Source of the DNA: JAAOII01 sp965207945
GTDB lineage: Bacteria > Pseudomonadota > Gammaproteobacteria > CBDBNL01 > JAAOII01
Assembly: GCA_965207945.1 (NCBI GenBank)
Contig: OZ242303.1
Span: 1,178,001-1,242,000, forward strand
Direction: 5' to 3'
DNA length: 64,000 nucleotides
The notes under the pieces are model-generated. The model was not told where the DNA came from and did not search any database. It was given only the letters and a program-made list of their open reading frames with translations. A program made the position numbers and the translations under genes. This document shows positions 26,943 to 35,729 of this stretch, piece after piece (position 1 is the first letter of the stretch; the number at the start of each line of letters is the position of its first letter).

Positions 26943-28004
26943 GTGAATAGAATTAAAAGTCAAGATTTATCCCCTGTTGAGAGGAACGTCTCATTATATC
27001 CAGTAGATATTCAAAGAATAGCGTCTTTATGCGGCTACCATAATGAGAACATCAAGCAGCTAGCAAAACGGCTGGATGTAGATATAAACCATCGCGGACA
27101 TCTTTTTCAGATATCTGGAGCAAAGTCCAGATCCGAGCAAGCAGAAAAATTGCTATTAAAGTTATATAGTGAGACAGAGAAAGGCAACTACATAACCAAA
27201 GAAGATGTTCATATAAACTTACAGGAAAGCGCCTTAGAGGACTTAGTCGCCGCAGATGATAAAGAGCAGCATCCCGATCAGCATCCCCAGCATCAAGGAA
27301 CACAGGAGGATGGAGGCAATAACCGCAATGAAGAACTTGCGATAATAACCCCCAAACAAACAATTATTCCCAAAGGCATCAATCAGAAGAAATATCTTAG
27401 CTCTTTGCGTGATAATGATATCCAATTTGTAATAGGACCAGCTGGAACAGGCAAAACATATCTTGCCGTTGCCTACGCAGTGCAAATATTAAAACAAAAG
27501 AGCATAACTCATATATGCTTGGTGCGCCCCGCAGTGGAAGCTGGTGAGACGCTCGGATTTTTGCCAGGAACCCTAATTGATAAAATTAACCCTTATTTAC
27601 GCCCACTTTATGATGCCCTATATGCTACTTTGGGCTATGAGGAAACCACCGATTTAATGGAAAAAAATATCATAGAAGTTAACCCACTCGCATATATGAG
27701 GGGGAGAACTCTTGATAATTGTGTCGTGATTTTAGATGAAGGACAAAATACTTCACGCGAACAAATGAAGATGTTTCTCACCAGATTGGGTTATAATTCC
27801 AAAGCAATCATTACAGGAGATTTAACTCAAATTGATTTACCGAGTCGCATCCCATCAGGAATGATTCAAGCAATTGATATGTTAAAAGATATAAAAGGGA
27901 TAGGTATAAGTCGTCTAACTTCAAAAGACGTAATACGCCATCCTTTAGTAACCAAAATAATTAATGCCTATGAGCAATTTCAAAATAAAACTAGTCCTAG
28001 ATAA
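26943..28004 (+). CDS. ybeZ: PhoH-like ATPase (YbeZ)
   Basis: A 353-residue P-loop NTPase of the PhoH family, thought to act with the rRNA-processing endonuclease YbeY. Walker A GPAGTGKT is at residues 165-172 and Walker B VVILDEGQN at 261-269. An N-terminal KH-like segment (about 20-80) fits YbeZ. Residues about 103-130 are a His/Gln/Asp-rich linker not typical of the family. The start is GTG at 26943. The gene overlaps ybeY by about 40 bases and begins the conserved order ybeZ-ybeY-ybeX-lnt. Confidence 0.95.
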   Translation: MNRIKSQDLSPVERNVSLYPVDIQRIASLCGYHNENIKQLAKRLDVDINHRGHLFQISGAKSRSEQAEKLLLKLYSETEKGNYITKEDVHINLQESALEDLVAADDKEQHPDQHPQHQGTQEDGGNNRNEELAIITPKQTIIPKGINQKKYLSSLRDNDIQFVIGPAGTGKTYLAVAYAVQILKQKSITHICLVRPAVEAGETLGFLPGTLIDKINPYLRPLYDALYATLGYEETTDLMEKNIIEVNPLAYMRGRTLDNCVVILDEGQNTSREQMKMFLTRLGYNSKAIITGDLTQIDLPSRIPSGMIQAIDMLKDIKGIGISRLTSKDVIRHPLVTKIINAYEQFQNKTSPR

Positions 28005-28536
28005 AGCCGCTTCCAAGAAATATGCAGCGCACACCAAAAAGCAGGAAACTTTAGCTGTTAAAGATGATATTCATAACAAAGAAGATTTGTCGGGATACCG
28101 CCCTCACAAGAGTTTATTTAAGCTATGGTTAACCAGTAGCTTGCACTACCTGGCGCAACATAGTCAGCACAAGAAACTTCTTACAGAACAAGATGAGTAT
28201 GAGGTGTATGTCCGTTTAGTGGAAGAAGAAGAGATGCGCCATCTGTCTGCAAAATATAAACATAGCGGGGAATCTCTATCCGTTTTAAGCTTTCCTTGTG
28301 AGGATAGCCGTCCTTTAGGACTTCCTTATGTAGGCGATGTTGTAATGTGCGGCAAAGCCATTTTTAGTGAAGCGCAAGAATATCATGTAGATTTTAAAGA
28401 CCACTGGGGGCATTTATTTATCCATTCAGTGTTGCACCTATTTAGTTTTGAACATGGCACAGAAATGGAAAAATTAGAAGACGATATAATGAAAACTTGC
28501 GGGCTACCCGCATTTCACAGCCAATCCAATAAATAG
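27964..28536 (+). CDS. ybeY: Endoribonuclease YbeY (16S rRNA maturation)
   Basis: A single-strand-specific metal-dependent RNase used in 16S rRNA 3'-end maturation and ribosome quality control. The metal motif His-x3-His-x5-His is intact: His154, His158 and His164 in HSVLHLFSFEH, followed by an acidic helix. At 190 residues it is some 35 longer than usual, mostly at the basic N-terminus. Two ATGs (27964 and 27970) are possible; either start overlaps the ybeZ 3' end. Confidence 0.9.
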   Translation: MPMSNFKIKLVLDKAASKKYAAHTKKQETLAVKDDIHNKEDLSGYRPHKSLFKLWLTSSLHYLAQHSQHKKLLTEQDEYEVYVRLVEEEEMRHLSAKYKHSGESLSVLSFPCEDSRPLGLPYVGDVVMCGKAIFSEAQEYHVDFKDHWGHLFIHSVLHLFSFEHGTEMEKLEDDIMKTCGLPAFHSQSNK

Positions 28537-28600
28537 CTCAATCACTAGCTCAATCACCAGTTTAATAAATAGCCCAATAAATAGTTTAATAAATAACTAA
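28537..28600. repeat. Short AT-rich tandem duplications between ybeY and ybeX
   Basis: The 64-bp spacer is made of two copies of AGCTCAATCAC and then repeated variants of TTTAATAAATAG. It holds no recognisable gene or terminator. Confidence 0.6.
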
Positions 28601-29449
28601 ATGAAAAATCACCCCCCTGAGCGTCAGCTCAAAATCAATAACTTACCCCTTAAATTAATAATCAAGTTGTTTGACTTGATAAAGAATAAACAGCAATTAG
28701 TAATATTACTTAAAAAAGCAGCTCGCAATGAATTAATAGACGCTGGCGAATTAAGAATTATAGAAGGAACTTTAAAAATATCTGCCATGCAAGTGCGAGA
28801 AATTATGGTGCCTCGCGCCAAGATGACTTACGTGCATGAAAACCAACCAATTGATGAATATCTACCCTATTTAATTAAATCAGCCCATTCAAGATTTCCA
28901 GTAATCAACGAAGAAGGCAATGTCATTGGAATATTATTGGCTAAGGACTTACTTCCTTACCTAAAAAAAACCAATGGGGAGTTCAAGCTCCACGAAGTTA
29001 TGCATCCAGTGATATATATCCCAGAAAGCAAACGGCTAAATGTTCTGCTTGATGAGTTTCGTAATAAACGATTGCACATGGCAATAGTCCAAGATGAATA
29101 CGGCTTAACCGCTGGACTGGTTACTATTGAAGATGTTTTAGAAGAAATAGTTGGAGAAATAGAAGATGAGCATGATAAAAGAAAGGTTAAAAGTCCAGGC
29201 ATAGTTAAGGTTCCTTTTTCCAAAAATCAATATCGGGTAAAAGCAGATACTACATTGGAATACTTCAATAATTATTTCGCAACAAGTATTAAAAGAGAAG
29301 GGGTAGATACAATTGGCGGCATCATTCTTGATAACCTGCAAAGAATGCCGCGTAAAGGCGACACCGTCCAACTTGAAAAAATGATTTTAGAAGTTGTGAA
29401 ACAAGATAAAAGACGTATAGAAGAAATCATGATAACTACCAATAAATGA
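28601..29449 (+). CDS. ybeX: CorC/YbeX-family CBS-domain protein
   Basis: A 282-residue protein with two CBS domains (about 66-125 and 132-190) and a C-terminal CorC/HlyC domain (about 205-280). Landmarks are REIMVPRAKM, SRFPVINEEGNVIG, and DEYGLTAGLVTIEDVLEEIVG followed by GEIEDE. The family is linked to Mg/Co efflux and, through its conserved place next to ybeY, to ribosome biology. It has no transmembrane helices. Its stop overlaps the lnt start in ATGA. Confidence 0.92.
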   Translation: MKNHPPERQLKINNLPLKLIIKLFDLIKNKQQLVILLKKAARNELIDAGELRIIEGTLKISAMQVREIMVPRAKMTYVHENQPIDEYLPYLIKSAHSRFPVINEEGNVIGILLAKDLLPYLKKTNGEFKLHEVMHPVIYIPESKRLNVLLDEFRNKRLHMAIVQDEYGLTAGLVTIEDVLEEIVGEIEDEHDKRKVKSPGIVKVPFSKNQYRVKADTTLEYFNNYFATSIKREGVDTIGGIILDNLQRMPRKGDTVQLEKMILEVVKQDKRRIEEIMITTNK

Positions 29450-30987
29450 TTTTTCTGCTGACCACCCTATCTTTTATAGCGGGGGGGGTATATGTAATGG
29501 GCTATTCCCCATTTGACTTATGGTTCATGCCTCTAATAGCAGTTTTTGTTTTAGTGGCGTGTTTGCATAATCAACGTCATTGGCAAGGCGCCATCATAAG
29601 TTTTAGTTTTGGTATAGGTTTAATGGGAGTGGGGGTATCATGGATTTACAACAGCATTAACATTTATAGCAGCTCAAGTTCTGACCAAGCAGCTATATTA
29701 ACCGCTGTATTTTGTTTATCCATGGCTCTTTTTTATGCGGTTTTTGGTTTTGTTTATTGTTACCTAAATCATTCACGTAAGAACATGTTCACCACCTTTA
29801 ATTCTCCTTTATTATTGAGGGTTGTAAGTTTCCCTGCTATATGGATTATTTTAGAATTATGTCGCTCTCACCTATATAGTGGTTTTCCTTGGCTGCTTAT
29901 GGGAGATAGCATGATAGATACCTACTTAGCAGTATGGGCGCCCATAGGCGGCAGTTTTTTGGTGGGCTTTTTTGCGATACTATCGGTTGTCGTCCTGTTT
30001 CATTGCATAAGGTATATCCCTTCAATATATGTGCGCCGTTATCAATATAGGTTGTTTTTATTAGTTTTGATTTGCCTAATTCCCTGGGCTATAGGCGCCA
30101 GATTTTCAGAATACTTATGGACGAAAGTGGATGGAGAACCCGTAACTATTGCAGCAATTCAGGGCAACATTCCGCAAGAGCAAAAATGGGACATAAATTA
30201 TATTAACGAAATAGCTGACACTTACAGCAGAGCGACCTTTATAAACTCTAATAATCAACTGGTTATATGGTCAGAAGCAGCAGTTCCTTACGTGCATCCT
30301 GCAGGAATTCCATACTATAGTAATCTACATAATCGCTTGAAATTAACCAATACCACTCTAATTTATGGAGCATTAAGAGAAGATGAAGAGCAAAAAGTAT
30401 ACAACAGTATTTTCATCGCAGGAGCGGCAGGAGAAAGACGCAAAGTATATGATAAAAATGTCTTAGTTCCTTTTGGAGAATACATTCCTCTTTATAACAT
30501 CGTAACAAAATTAGCGCCCTTTCTGGATATTAATTTCTATGATACTAGCGCCGGCAATAACCCATCTTCCTTTCAAGCTGGCAATTTGATAATTGCTCCT
30601 TCTATATGCTTTGAAATAACTTTAGGTAGCTACGTATCAAGAATAGCTAAAGACAGCAATGTCCTTCTTACTCTTAGCAATGACAGCTGGTTTGGCGATT
30701 CTTTAGCGCCTCATCAGAACATGCAAATAGCCCGTATGCGAGCCATAGAAAACCAAATGTACTTAATACGAGTAACTAATAATGGCGTAACAGCAGTGGT
30801 TAACCCTTATGGCAAAATAACTGCAAAATTAAAGCAGTTTCAGTCGGGCGTGCTTGAAGCATCAGTAGTTCCCAGGAAGGGCTGGACGCCCTATCAATTG
30901 GCAGGAGATATCCCACTGGCATCTTTTTGCATGCTGATATTATTCATCGGCATAATAAAACGCAGACGTTCCATTATAAATATATAG
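29446..30987 (+). CDS. lnt: Apolipoprotein N-acyltransferase
   Basis: Adds the third acyl chain to the N-terminal Cys of lipoproteins at the periplasmic face of the inner membrane. The 513-residue protein has about seven membrane helices and a nitrilase-like periplasmic domain with the catalytic triad Glu277 (SEAAVP), Lys337 (DKNVLVPFGEY) and Cys388 (SICFEI). Its enzyme is needed by the three large lipoproteins in this window. The 5' end holds a run of eight G (29481-29488) that encodes an Ala-Gly-Gly stretch in the first helix. The murJ GTG directly follows the stop codon. Confidence 0.95.
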   Translation: MIFLLTTLSFIAGGVYVMGYSPFDLWFMPLIAVFVLVACLHNQRHWQGAIISFSFGIGLMGVGVSWIYNSINIYSSSSSDQAAILTAVFCLSMALFYAVFGFVYCYLNHSRKNMFTTFNSPLLLRVVSFPAIWIILELCRSHLYSGFPWLLMGDSMIDTYLAVWAPIGGSFLVGFFAILSVVVLFHCIRYIPSIYVRRYQYRLFLLVLICLIPWAIGARFSEYLWTKVDGEPVTIAAIQGNIPQEQKWDINYINEIADTYSRATFINSNNQLVIWSEAAVPYVHPAGIPYYSNLHNRLKLTNTTLIYGALREDEEQKVYNSIFIAGAAGERRKVYDKNVLVPFGEYIPLYNIVTKLAPFLDINFYDTSAGNNPSSFQAGNLIIAPSICFEITLGSYVSRIAKDSNVLLTLSNDSWFGDSLAPHQNMQIARMRAIENQMYLIRVTNNGVTAVVNPYGKITAKLKQFQSGVLEASVVPRKGWTPYQLAGDIPLASFCMLILFIGIIKRRRSIINI

Positions 30988-32577
30988 GTGAAAAAATCCA
31001 ATCCTCTAAAATCTGGGATTCTCATTTCATCCTGGACTTTCGCCTCACGTATACTCGGATTAATTCGTGACATAACCTTAGCAACAATGTTTGGCGGCAG
31101 CGGACTAATGGACGCTTTTTTAGTTGCTTTTAAAATCCCCAATTTTTTCAGAAGATTATTCGCCGAAGGCGCCTTTACTCAATCCTTCTTACCCATGGTA
31201 ATTGAGTTCCAAAGTAAAAAAGAACAACAACAATTAAAAGAGTTTCTATCCCACACTATGGGCTTCGTCCTTATCGTCCTAACTATAATCTGCGCCCTTG
31301 GAGTAATTGGTTCGGACTTTCTGATTCTCTTATTTGCTGGCGGCTTATCACTATCCCCCGAAAGATTTGAATTAGCATCATCAATGTTACGGATTACTTT
31401 CCCCTACTTGGGATTCATTACCCTCACCGCCTACTGCATGGCATTACAAAACAGTCACAACAGATTCGGCTTGCCTGCTTTTACTCCGATTATTCTCAAT
31501 GTGACAATGATAACCTCGGTTATGTTCATAAGTCCGCTACTTGAGACACCAATTAAGGCAGCCGCCTGGGCAGTTCTTATCGCTGGTATTTTCCAATTAT
31601 TAGTGCAGCTGCCAGCAGTTCATAAATGCTCTCTTTTACCTCTGCCTAAATTTAAAATAACACTTCATCCTTCAACTCGTCGCCTGTTAATTTTAATGGC
31701 GCCTGTCCTATTAGGCGGGTCGGTAGTGCAGATTAATTTATTAATTGATACCTTGCTCGCTTCTTTCTTAGCAGAAGGTAGCATCTCATGGCTATACTTT
31801 GCCGAGAGATTAATTCAGTTGCCTTTAGGAGTGTTCGGCATAGCAATTACCACCATCATGATGCCACGTTTAGCGCGTCTACGCCACACATCAAGAGGGG
31901 GAGGAGCAGAAGGAGCGGGAGGAATGAGAGGAGCGCGCGCCACCCGTTACTTTTTATCATGGGGAATGCGCATGTCATTAATCATAACTTTGCCTGCCGC
32001 TCTGGGTCTAATTATCATGGCTAAACCAATACTTATAAGTATCTATTATTATGGCTCCTTTGCATTGGAGGATATAAATAACACCGCGCTTGCACTGGCG
32101 GCTTATGCTATTGGCTTGCCTTCCTTTGTATTTATAAAGATTCTATCCTCAGTATTTTTTGCTCGTCAAGATACAAAGACGCCTTTAAAGGCGGCACTGA
32201 TTGCAACTGGCATAGGCATAACTCTTAGCTTAACTTTGATTTGGTTTTTACAGCATGTAGGGCTTGCATTAGCAACTTCTATTGGAGCAACTTTTAATGC
32301 CGCATTTTTGGCATTTATTTTACGCAAGGATAAGATGATTCCTATAAACCTGCCGACCATAAAATTCTTATTACAATTATTAACTGCTTTAGTGGTTATG
32401 ACAATTTTCCTGCTTTATGTTGCCCCGCTATTACAAGTTTATGGCGGAAGCTGGAGCGATATGTTAGCCCTAGAGCGAGCAGTTAACTTAGCTATTATTA
32501 TCTTTTCAACTATACTGATTTACTGCGCCACTTTATCCATAAGCGGATTAAGATGGCGCGATATAAACATAGCTTAA
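30988..32577 (+). CDS. murJ: Lipid II flippase MurJ
   Basis: Moves lipid II across the inner membrane for peptidoglycan synthesis. The 529-residue protein has about 14 membrane helices and the family signature MFGGSGLMDAFLVAFKIPNF and FRRLFAEGAF. It starts with GTG at 30988, immediately after the lnt stop, so translation is probably coupled. A Gly/Arg-rich insertion (about residues 305-320, RGGGAEGAGGMRGAR) lies in a cytoplasmic loop. Confidence 0.95.
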   Translation: MKKSNPLKSGILISSWTFASRILGLIRDITLATMFGGSGLMDAFLVAFKIPNFFRRLFAEGAFTQSFLPMVIEFQSKKEQQQLKEFLSHTMGFVLIVLTIICALGVIGSDFLILLFAGGLSLSPERFELASSMLRITFPYLGFITLTAYCMALQNSHNRFGLPAFTPIILNVTMITSVMFISPLLETPIKAAAWAVLIAGIFQLLVQLPAVHKCSLLPLPKFKITLHPSTRRLLILMAPVLLGGSVVQINLLIDTLLASFLAEGSISWLYFAERLIQLPLGVFGIAITTIMMPRLARLRHTSRGGGAEGAGGMRGARATRYFLSWGMRMSLIITLPAALGLIIMAKPILISIYYYGSFALEDINNTALALAAYAIGLPSFVFIKILSSVFFARQDTKTPLKAALIATGIGITLSLTLIWFLQHVGLALATSIGATFNAAFLAFILRKDKMIPINLPTIKFLLQLLTALVVMTIFLLYVAPLLQVYGGSWSDMLALERAVNLAIIIFSTILIYCATLSISGLRWRDINIA

Positions 32578-32592
32578 ACTAACAGCAAAATT

Positions 32593-32618
32593 TCTGTAGA
32601 GGCGAGTCATACCCGCGA
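32593..32618 (-). repeat. Degenerate REP-like palindrome between murJ and ribF
   Basis: Read on the minus strand, GCGGG and CGCCTCTACAGA match the outer ends of the 52-bp repeat with the centre shortened. It lies between two convergent genes, as copy 1 does. The match is partial. Confidence 0.35.
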
Positions 32619-32648
32619 CCTGCACAGTTATACAGGTTATATAGCCCC

Positions 32649-33701
32649 CTAAAGCAAAATCCCTTGTGCTTTCTTTTTATCCCGCGCAATTTGTTGTTTC
32701 AGTTCCTCCAGCCCGCTAAATTTTTTCTCTTCCCTTATCCTTTCTACAAATTCTAATTTTATAGATTTGCCATATAAATCAAGATTAAAGTTAAGTATAT
32801 GAACTTCAACATTAAAACGGTTGCCTCCAACAGTGGGACGAACACCTAAATTTGCTACTGCTGGCAATCTTTTCGTTACTACTTCCGCCCCCGCAACATC
32901 CCCGCCAACATCAATGCCAACATCCCCGCCAACATCAATGCCAACATCCCCGCCAACATCAATGCCAATATCCCCGCCAACATCAATGCCAGCATCCCAG
33001 CCGGCATCCGCATCAAGCACCTCAACCCAGCAAGCAAATACTCCTCTAAGCGGAGGAATAAATCCCTTGAGATTAAGATTAGCCGTAGGAGTTGCCAACT
33101 TACTTCCTCCTATACCACTGCCTTTTACCACTCTACCAATTATGTAATAAGGATACCCCAGATACTCGTTTGCCTTTGTTAACTCGCCTTTTCCCATAAA
33201 CTCTCTTATGATACTACTACTGATTTTAGCGGAGCTATTAGGGTAATCTTTCACTGGAGCATAGCTGAATAAGCCGCTCAATTGCGCTTGCTCTAATTGC
33301 TGCTGCCCGCCATTTCTATCAGCACCAAAATGGAAATCTTCGCCAGTGATTATGTGAGATGCATTTAATTGAGACACTAAAAAATCTTTGATAAATGCGC
33401 CGTGAGATAAGCGGCTGAATGGATGAGTGAAGTTAACCACTAAGAAAACATCAATATCTTGCTGATGGATTAGGTCAAGTTTAGTCCGCAGGTTAGTTAA
33501 TCGGCACGAAGTGTTGGTAAATAATTGCCACGACAACGGCTCAAAAGAGCACACCACAGATGTTAACCCTAAGGATTTGCTATCTTCAATTAATTTTGAG
33601 ATTAGCTTTTGATGCCCGCGATGCACCCCATCAAAGTTGCCAATAGCTACTGCAGTGGGACGTTCAAAATGCAGATCACTGGAAAAACGGATAATTCTCA
33701 T
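32649..33701 (-). CDS. ribF: Bifunctional riboflavin kinase/FAD synthetase
   Basis: Converts riboflavin to FMN and FAD. The N-terminal nucleotidyltransferase half begins GNFDGVHRGHQ (about residues 22-32) and contains GEDFHFGADRNG; the C-terminal flavokinase half has YYIIGRVVKGSGIG and LPAVANLGVRPT. At 350 residues it is about 35 longer than usual. The excess is a Gly-Ile-Asp-Val-Gly-Gly-Asp-Val repeat at about 237-269, encoded by 24-bp tandem units and falling between strands of the kinase barrel. Unlike many gammaproteobacteria, murJ and ribF are convergent here. Confidence 0.95.
   Translation of the reverse strand: MRIIRFSSDLHFERPTAVAIGNFDGVHRGHQKLISKLIEDSKSLGLTSVVCSFEPLSWQLFTNTSCRLTNLRTKLDLIHQQDIDVFLVVNFTHPFSRLSHGAFIKDFLVSQLNASHIITGEDFHFGADRNGGQQQLEQAQLSGLFSYAPVKDYPNSSAKISSSIIREFMGKGELTKANEYLGYPYYIIGRVVKGSGIGGSKLATPTANLNLKGFIPPLRGVFACWVEVLDADAGWDAGIDVGGDIGIDVGGDVGIDVGGDVGIDVGGDVAGAEVVTKRLPAVANLGVRPTVGGNRFNVEVHILNFNLDLYGKSIKLEFVERIREEKKFSGLEELKQQIARDKKKAQGILL
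32894..32989 (-). repeat. Four 24-bp tandem repeats inside ribF
   Basis: Units at 32894, 32918, 32942 and 32966 are almost identical, and a decayed fifth unit extends to about 33013. Each encodes eight residues, so changes in copy number keep the frame. Confidence 0.95.
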
Positions 33702-33729
33702 AGCTATATAGTCATGATAATCATTGTAG

Positions 33730-33821
33730 TCATAATAGTTGCGCGGTCATCTCCTCTACTATTTCCTCTATCATCTCCTCTACCATATTCTCTACTATTT
33801 CCTCTACCATCTCCCCTAATA
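33730..33821 (-). repeat. 12-bp tandem repeats with a 26-codon micro-ORF after ispB
   Basis: About six 12-bp units (plus-strand form TCCTCTACYATT and variants) fill the ispB-ribF spacer. Read on the minus strand from an ATG at 33810, five bases after the ispB stop, they form an open frame of 26 codons ending at 33730, made of Val/Ile-Glu-Glu-Met/Ile units that could form a helix. GGGGAG abuts the ATG, too close for a normal ribosome site, so translation is doubtful. Confidence 0.6.
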
Positions 33822-34808
33822 GACGCGATTTACTATAGCGTGGGTTAGATATTCCAGTGACTCAGAGACACTATTGTGTGGCATATCCTCTAAGTTATTC
33901 CGCGCCTTAGTAGCAAAGTCCGCAGCAAGATGCTGAATACGTTTTAGAGAATTACCAGAACACACTATTCCCCCTATTTCCTCTACTTCATTTATATCCT
34001 CTGCGAGTTCGCTATTTTTGATAACTGCACAGGTCCGCTCTTGTTGTGTTTTATTCATTTCTTCATAAGCATAAACCAAAGGCAGGGTTATTTTTCCTTT
34101 ACTTAAGTCCTGCATTGCTTCTTTCCCCCATTTGCCCTCATCCTCATCCTTAATCTTATAATCCAATGCATCATCACAGAGTTGAAATGCCATTCCTATG
34201 TTCATTCCAAATTGTTGCGCCTGCTGACGATAACGTTCATCCGCACTAATTACTGCAGCTGCCTCACAAGTAGCGCCAAACAAAACCGCTGTTTTTTCCC
34301 GCATAATATTAATACACCTGCTGCTATCTGTTAATAGCTCTGTATCATTCTCTGAACCCAGCTCATTAATTTCACTAATACTCAAGCGCTTAGCTGCATG
34401 GGCAAATATTTCCACAGTCGCATGATGACTACTTTGTCCTATAATCTCAAAAGCTCGTGAATAAAGAAAATCTCCTATAAGTATGGCGGTCTTAACATCC
34501 CATTCTAAATGTAAGGGTTTTTTGTTACGTCTCTTAACTGCATCATCAATAATATCATCATGAATTAAAGATGCGGTATGAATATACTCAACCGCCACCG
34601 CCAACTTAAACCTATTCTTATCATCACAACCAAAAAGAGAGCAAAAAGATAATAGCAGCTGAGGACGAATAAATTTACCCTGTGTAGAAAGCACATAATT
34701 AACTATATGTGATATTTGGGATACCTGAGGACTATCATCATTGACCGAATTATTGAATTCAGCATGAAAGGTCTTAATATCCTTCTCTAACTGATTTGCA
34801 GGAAACAT
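33816..34808 (-). CDS. ispB: Polyprenyl diphosphate synthase (octaprenyl type)
   Basis: Makes the long prenyl chain of ubiquinone by adding isopentenyl units to farnesyl diphosphate. Both Asp-rich Mg-binding motifs are present: HDDIIDD (about residue 83) and CDDALD (about 217). GKFIRPQLLL near the N-terminus and the 330-residue length fit IspB. The chain length is inferred from family resemblance. It lies between dapB and ribF in one direction. Confidence 0.9.
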   Translation of the reverse strand: MFPANQLEKDIKTFHAEFNNSVNDDSPQVSQISHIVNYVLSTQGKFIRPQLLLSFCSLFGCDDKNRFKLAVAVEYIHTASLIHDDIIDDAVKRRNKKPLHLEWDVKTAILIGDFLYSRAFEIIGQSSHHATVEIFAHAAKRLSISEINELGSENDTELLTDSSRCINIMREKTAVLFGATCEAAAVISADERYRQQAQQFGMNIGMAFQLCDDALDYKIKDEDEGKWGKEAMQDLSKGKITLPLVYAYEEMNKTQQERTCAVIKNSELAEDINEVEEIGGIVCSGNSLKRIQHLAADFATKARNNLEDMPHNSVSESLEYLTHAIVNRVY

Positions 34809-34854
34809 ATATTTATTTGGGTATTTGGGTATTTGGGCAGTTTGATAGTTTGCT

Positions 34855-35694
34855 CTATGAATTCCCTGAACTTAACACATCTTCCATAGTATACAAGCCA
34901 GCAGAGGTTTTTTGTGCTAACCATTTAGCCGCTCTTAATGCGCCTGAGGCAAAAATTTCTCGCGAATATGCTTTATGACTTATAGATACAGTTTCATTAT
35001 CTCCTATAAAAAAGATCTCATGCTCACCAACCAGTCCACCACCGCGAATTGCCTGCATGCCTATACTTCCTGGCGACCTGGCTTCTCTGACACTGCTGCG
35101 GTCGGACACTGCCACTTCGGTTAAATTCTTGCCACGCGCCTTAGCTGCTCTTTTACCCATTTCCAATGCAGTTCCAGATGGCGCATCAATTTTATGCTTG
35201 TGATGTGCCTCCACTATTTCAATATCATATTCTTCTCCAAGCATGGCTACAGCGCGACCTATCAACATAAAACATGCGGTAACCGCTGCACTCATATTAG
35301 CCGCCTGCAGTATAGGAATTTGCTGTCCTGCATCCGTTATACTTTGCAATTGCTGCTCAGAATGTCCAGTAGTGCCAATCACCAAAGGAATGCTATGCTT
35401 AATGCAATGCTCCAGGCAAGTCATAGTAGCTGCGGGGATGGAAAAATCAATGAACGCAGCACAGTTTTTATTAGGAAAACTCCCTGGCAAACTCCCAGGG
35501 GGCTCATTAAAAGAGTCCTCACTCGGAAATGCTGATGCGTAAAGTACTCCAGCTTGGCCCGTTTCTTCGCCTTCTTTGTGGCTCCCCACTTCAACAATTG
35601 CAGCGCACAGGGATAATTGCTTTGATTTAACGATATTTTCAACGAGTATTTGACCTATTCTGCCTTCTGCCCCGTTAACTCCAAAATTTAGCAT
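34855..35694 (-). CDS. dapB: 4-Hydroxy-tetrahydrodipicolinate reductase
   Basis: Reduces hydroxy-tetrahydrodipicolinate in the lysine/diaminopimelate pathway. The 279-residue protein shows the dinucleotide loop GVNGAEGRIGQ at the N-terminus and the signature EAHHKHKIDAPSGTALEMGK with the catalytic His/Lys pair. A short Pro-Gly-Ser repeat (35463-35505) adds a loop. The start lies 35 bp from the divergent outer-membrane protein gene, so the two must share promoter sequence. Confidence 0.95.
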   Translation of the reverse strand: MLNFGVNGAEGRIGQILVENIVKSKQLSLCAAIVEVGSHKEGEETGQAGVLYASAFPSEDSFNEPPGSLPGSFPNKNCAAFIDFSIPAATMTCLEHCIKHSIPLVIGTTGHSEQQLQSITDAGQQIPILQAANMSAAVTACFMLIGRAVAMLGEEYDIEIVEAHHKHKIDAPSGTALEMGKRAAKARGKNLTEVAVSDRSSVREARSPGSIGMQAIRGGGLVGEHEIFFIGDNETVSISHKAYSREIFASGALRAAKWLAQKTSAGLYTMEDVLSSGNS

Positions 35695-35714
35695 AAATAA
35701 AGGTTATCTTATGT

Positions 35715-35720
35715 TATAAT
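35715..35720 (+). promoter_or_regulatory. Candidate -10 element with a very short leader
   Basis: TATAAT ends nine bases before the ATG at 35730, so the transcript would have a leader of only about three bases. The core GTTATAATAC reads as TATTATAAC on the other strand and could also serve dapB. No -35 is seen. Confidence 0.35.
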
Positions 35721-35729
35721 ACATGGTTT

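Noticed and set aside
32852..33147. Plus-strand frames rich in His/Gln/Arg or Pro/Thr across the ribF repeat
   Set aside because: They are shadows of the 24-bp repeat, whose real frame is the minus-strand RibF.
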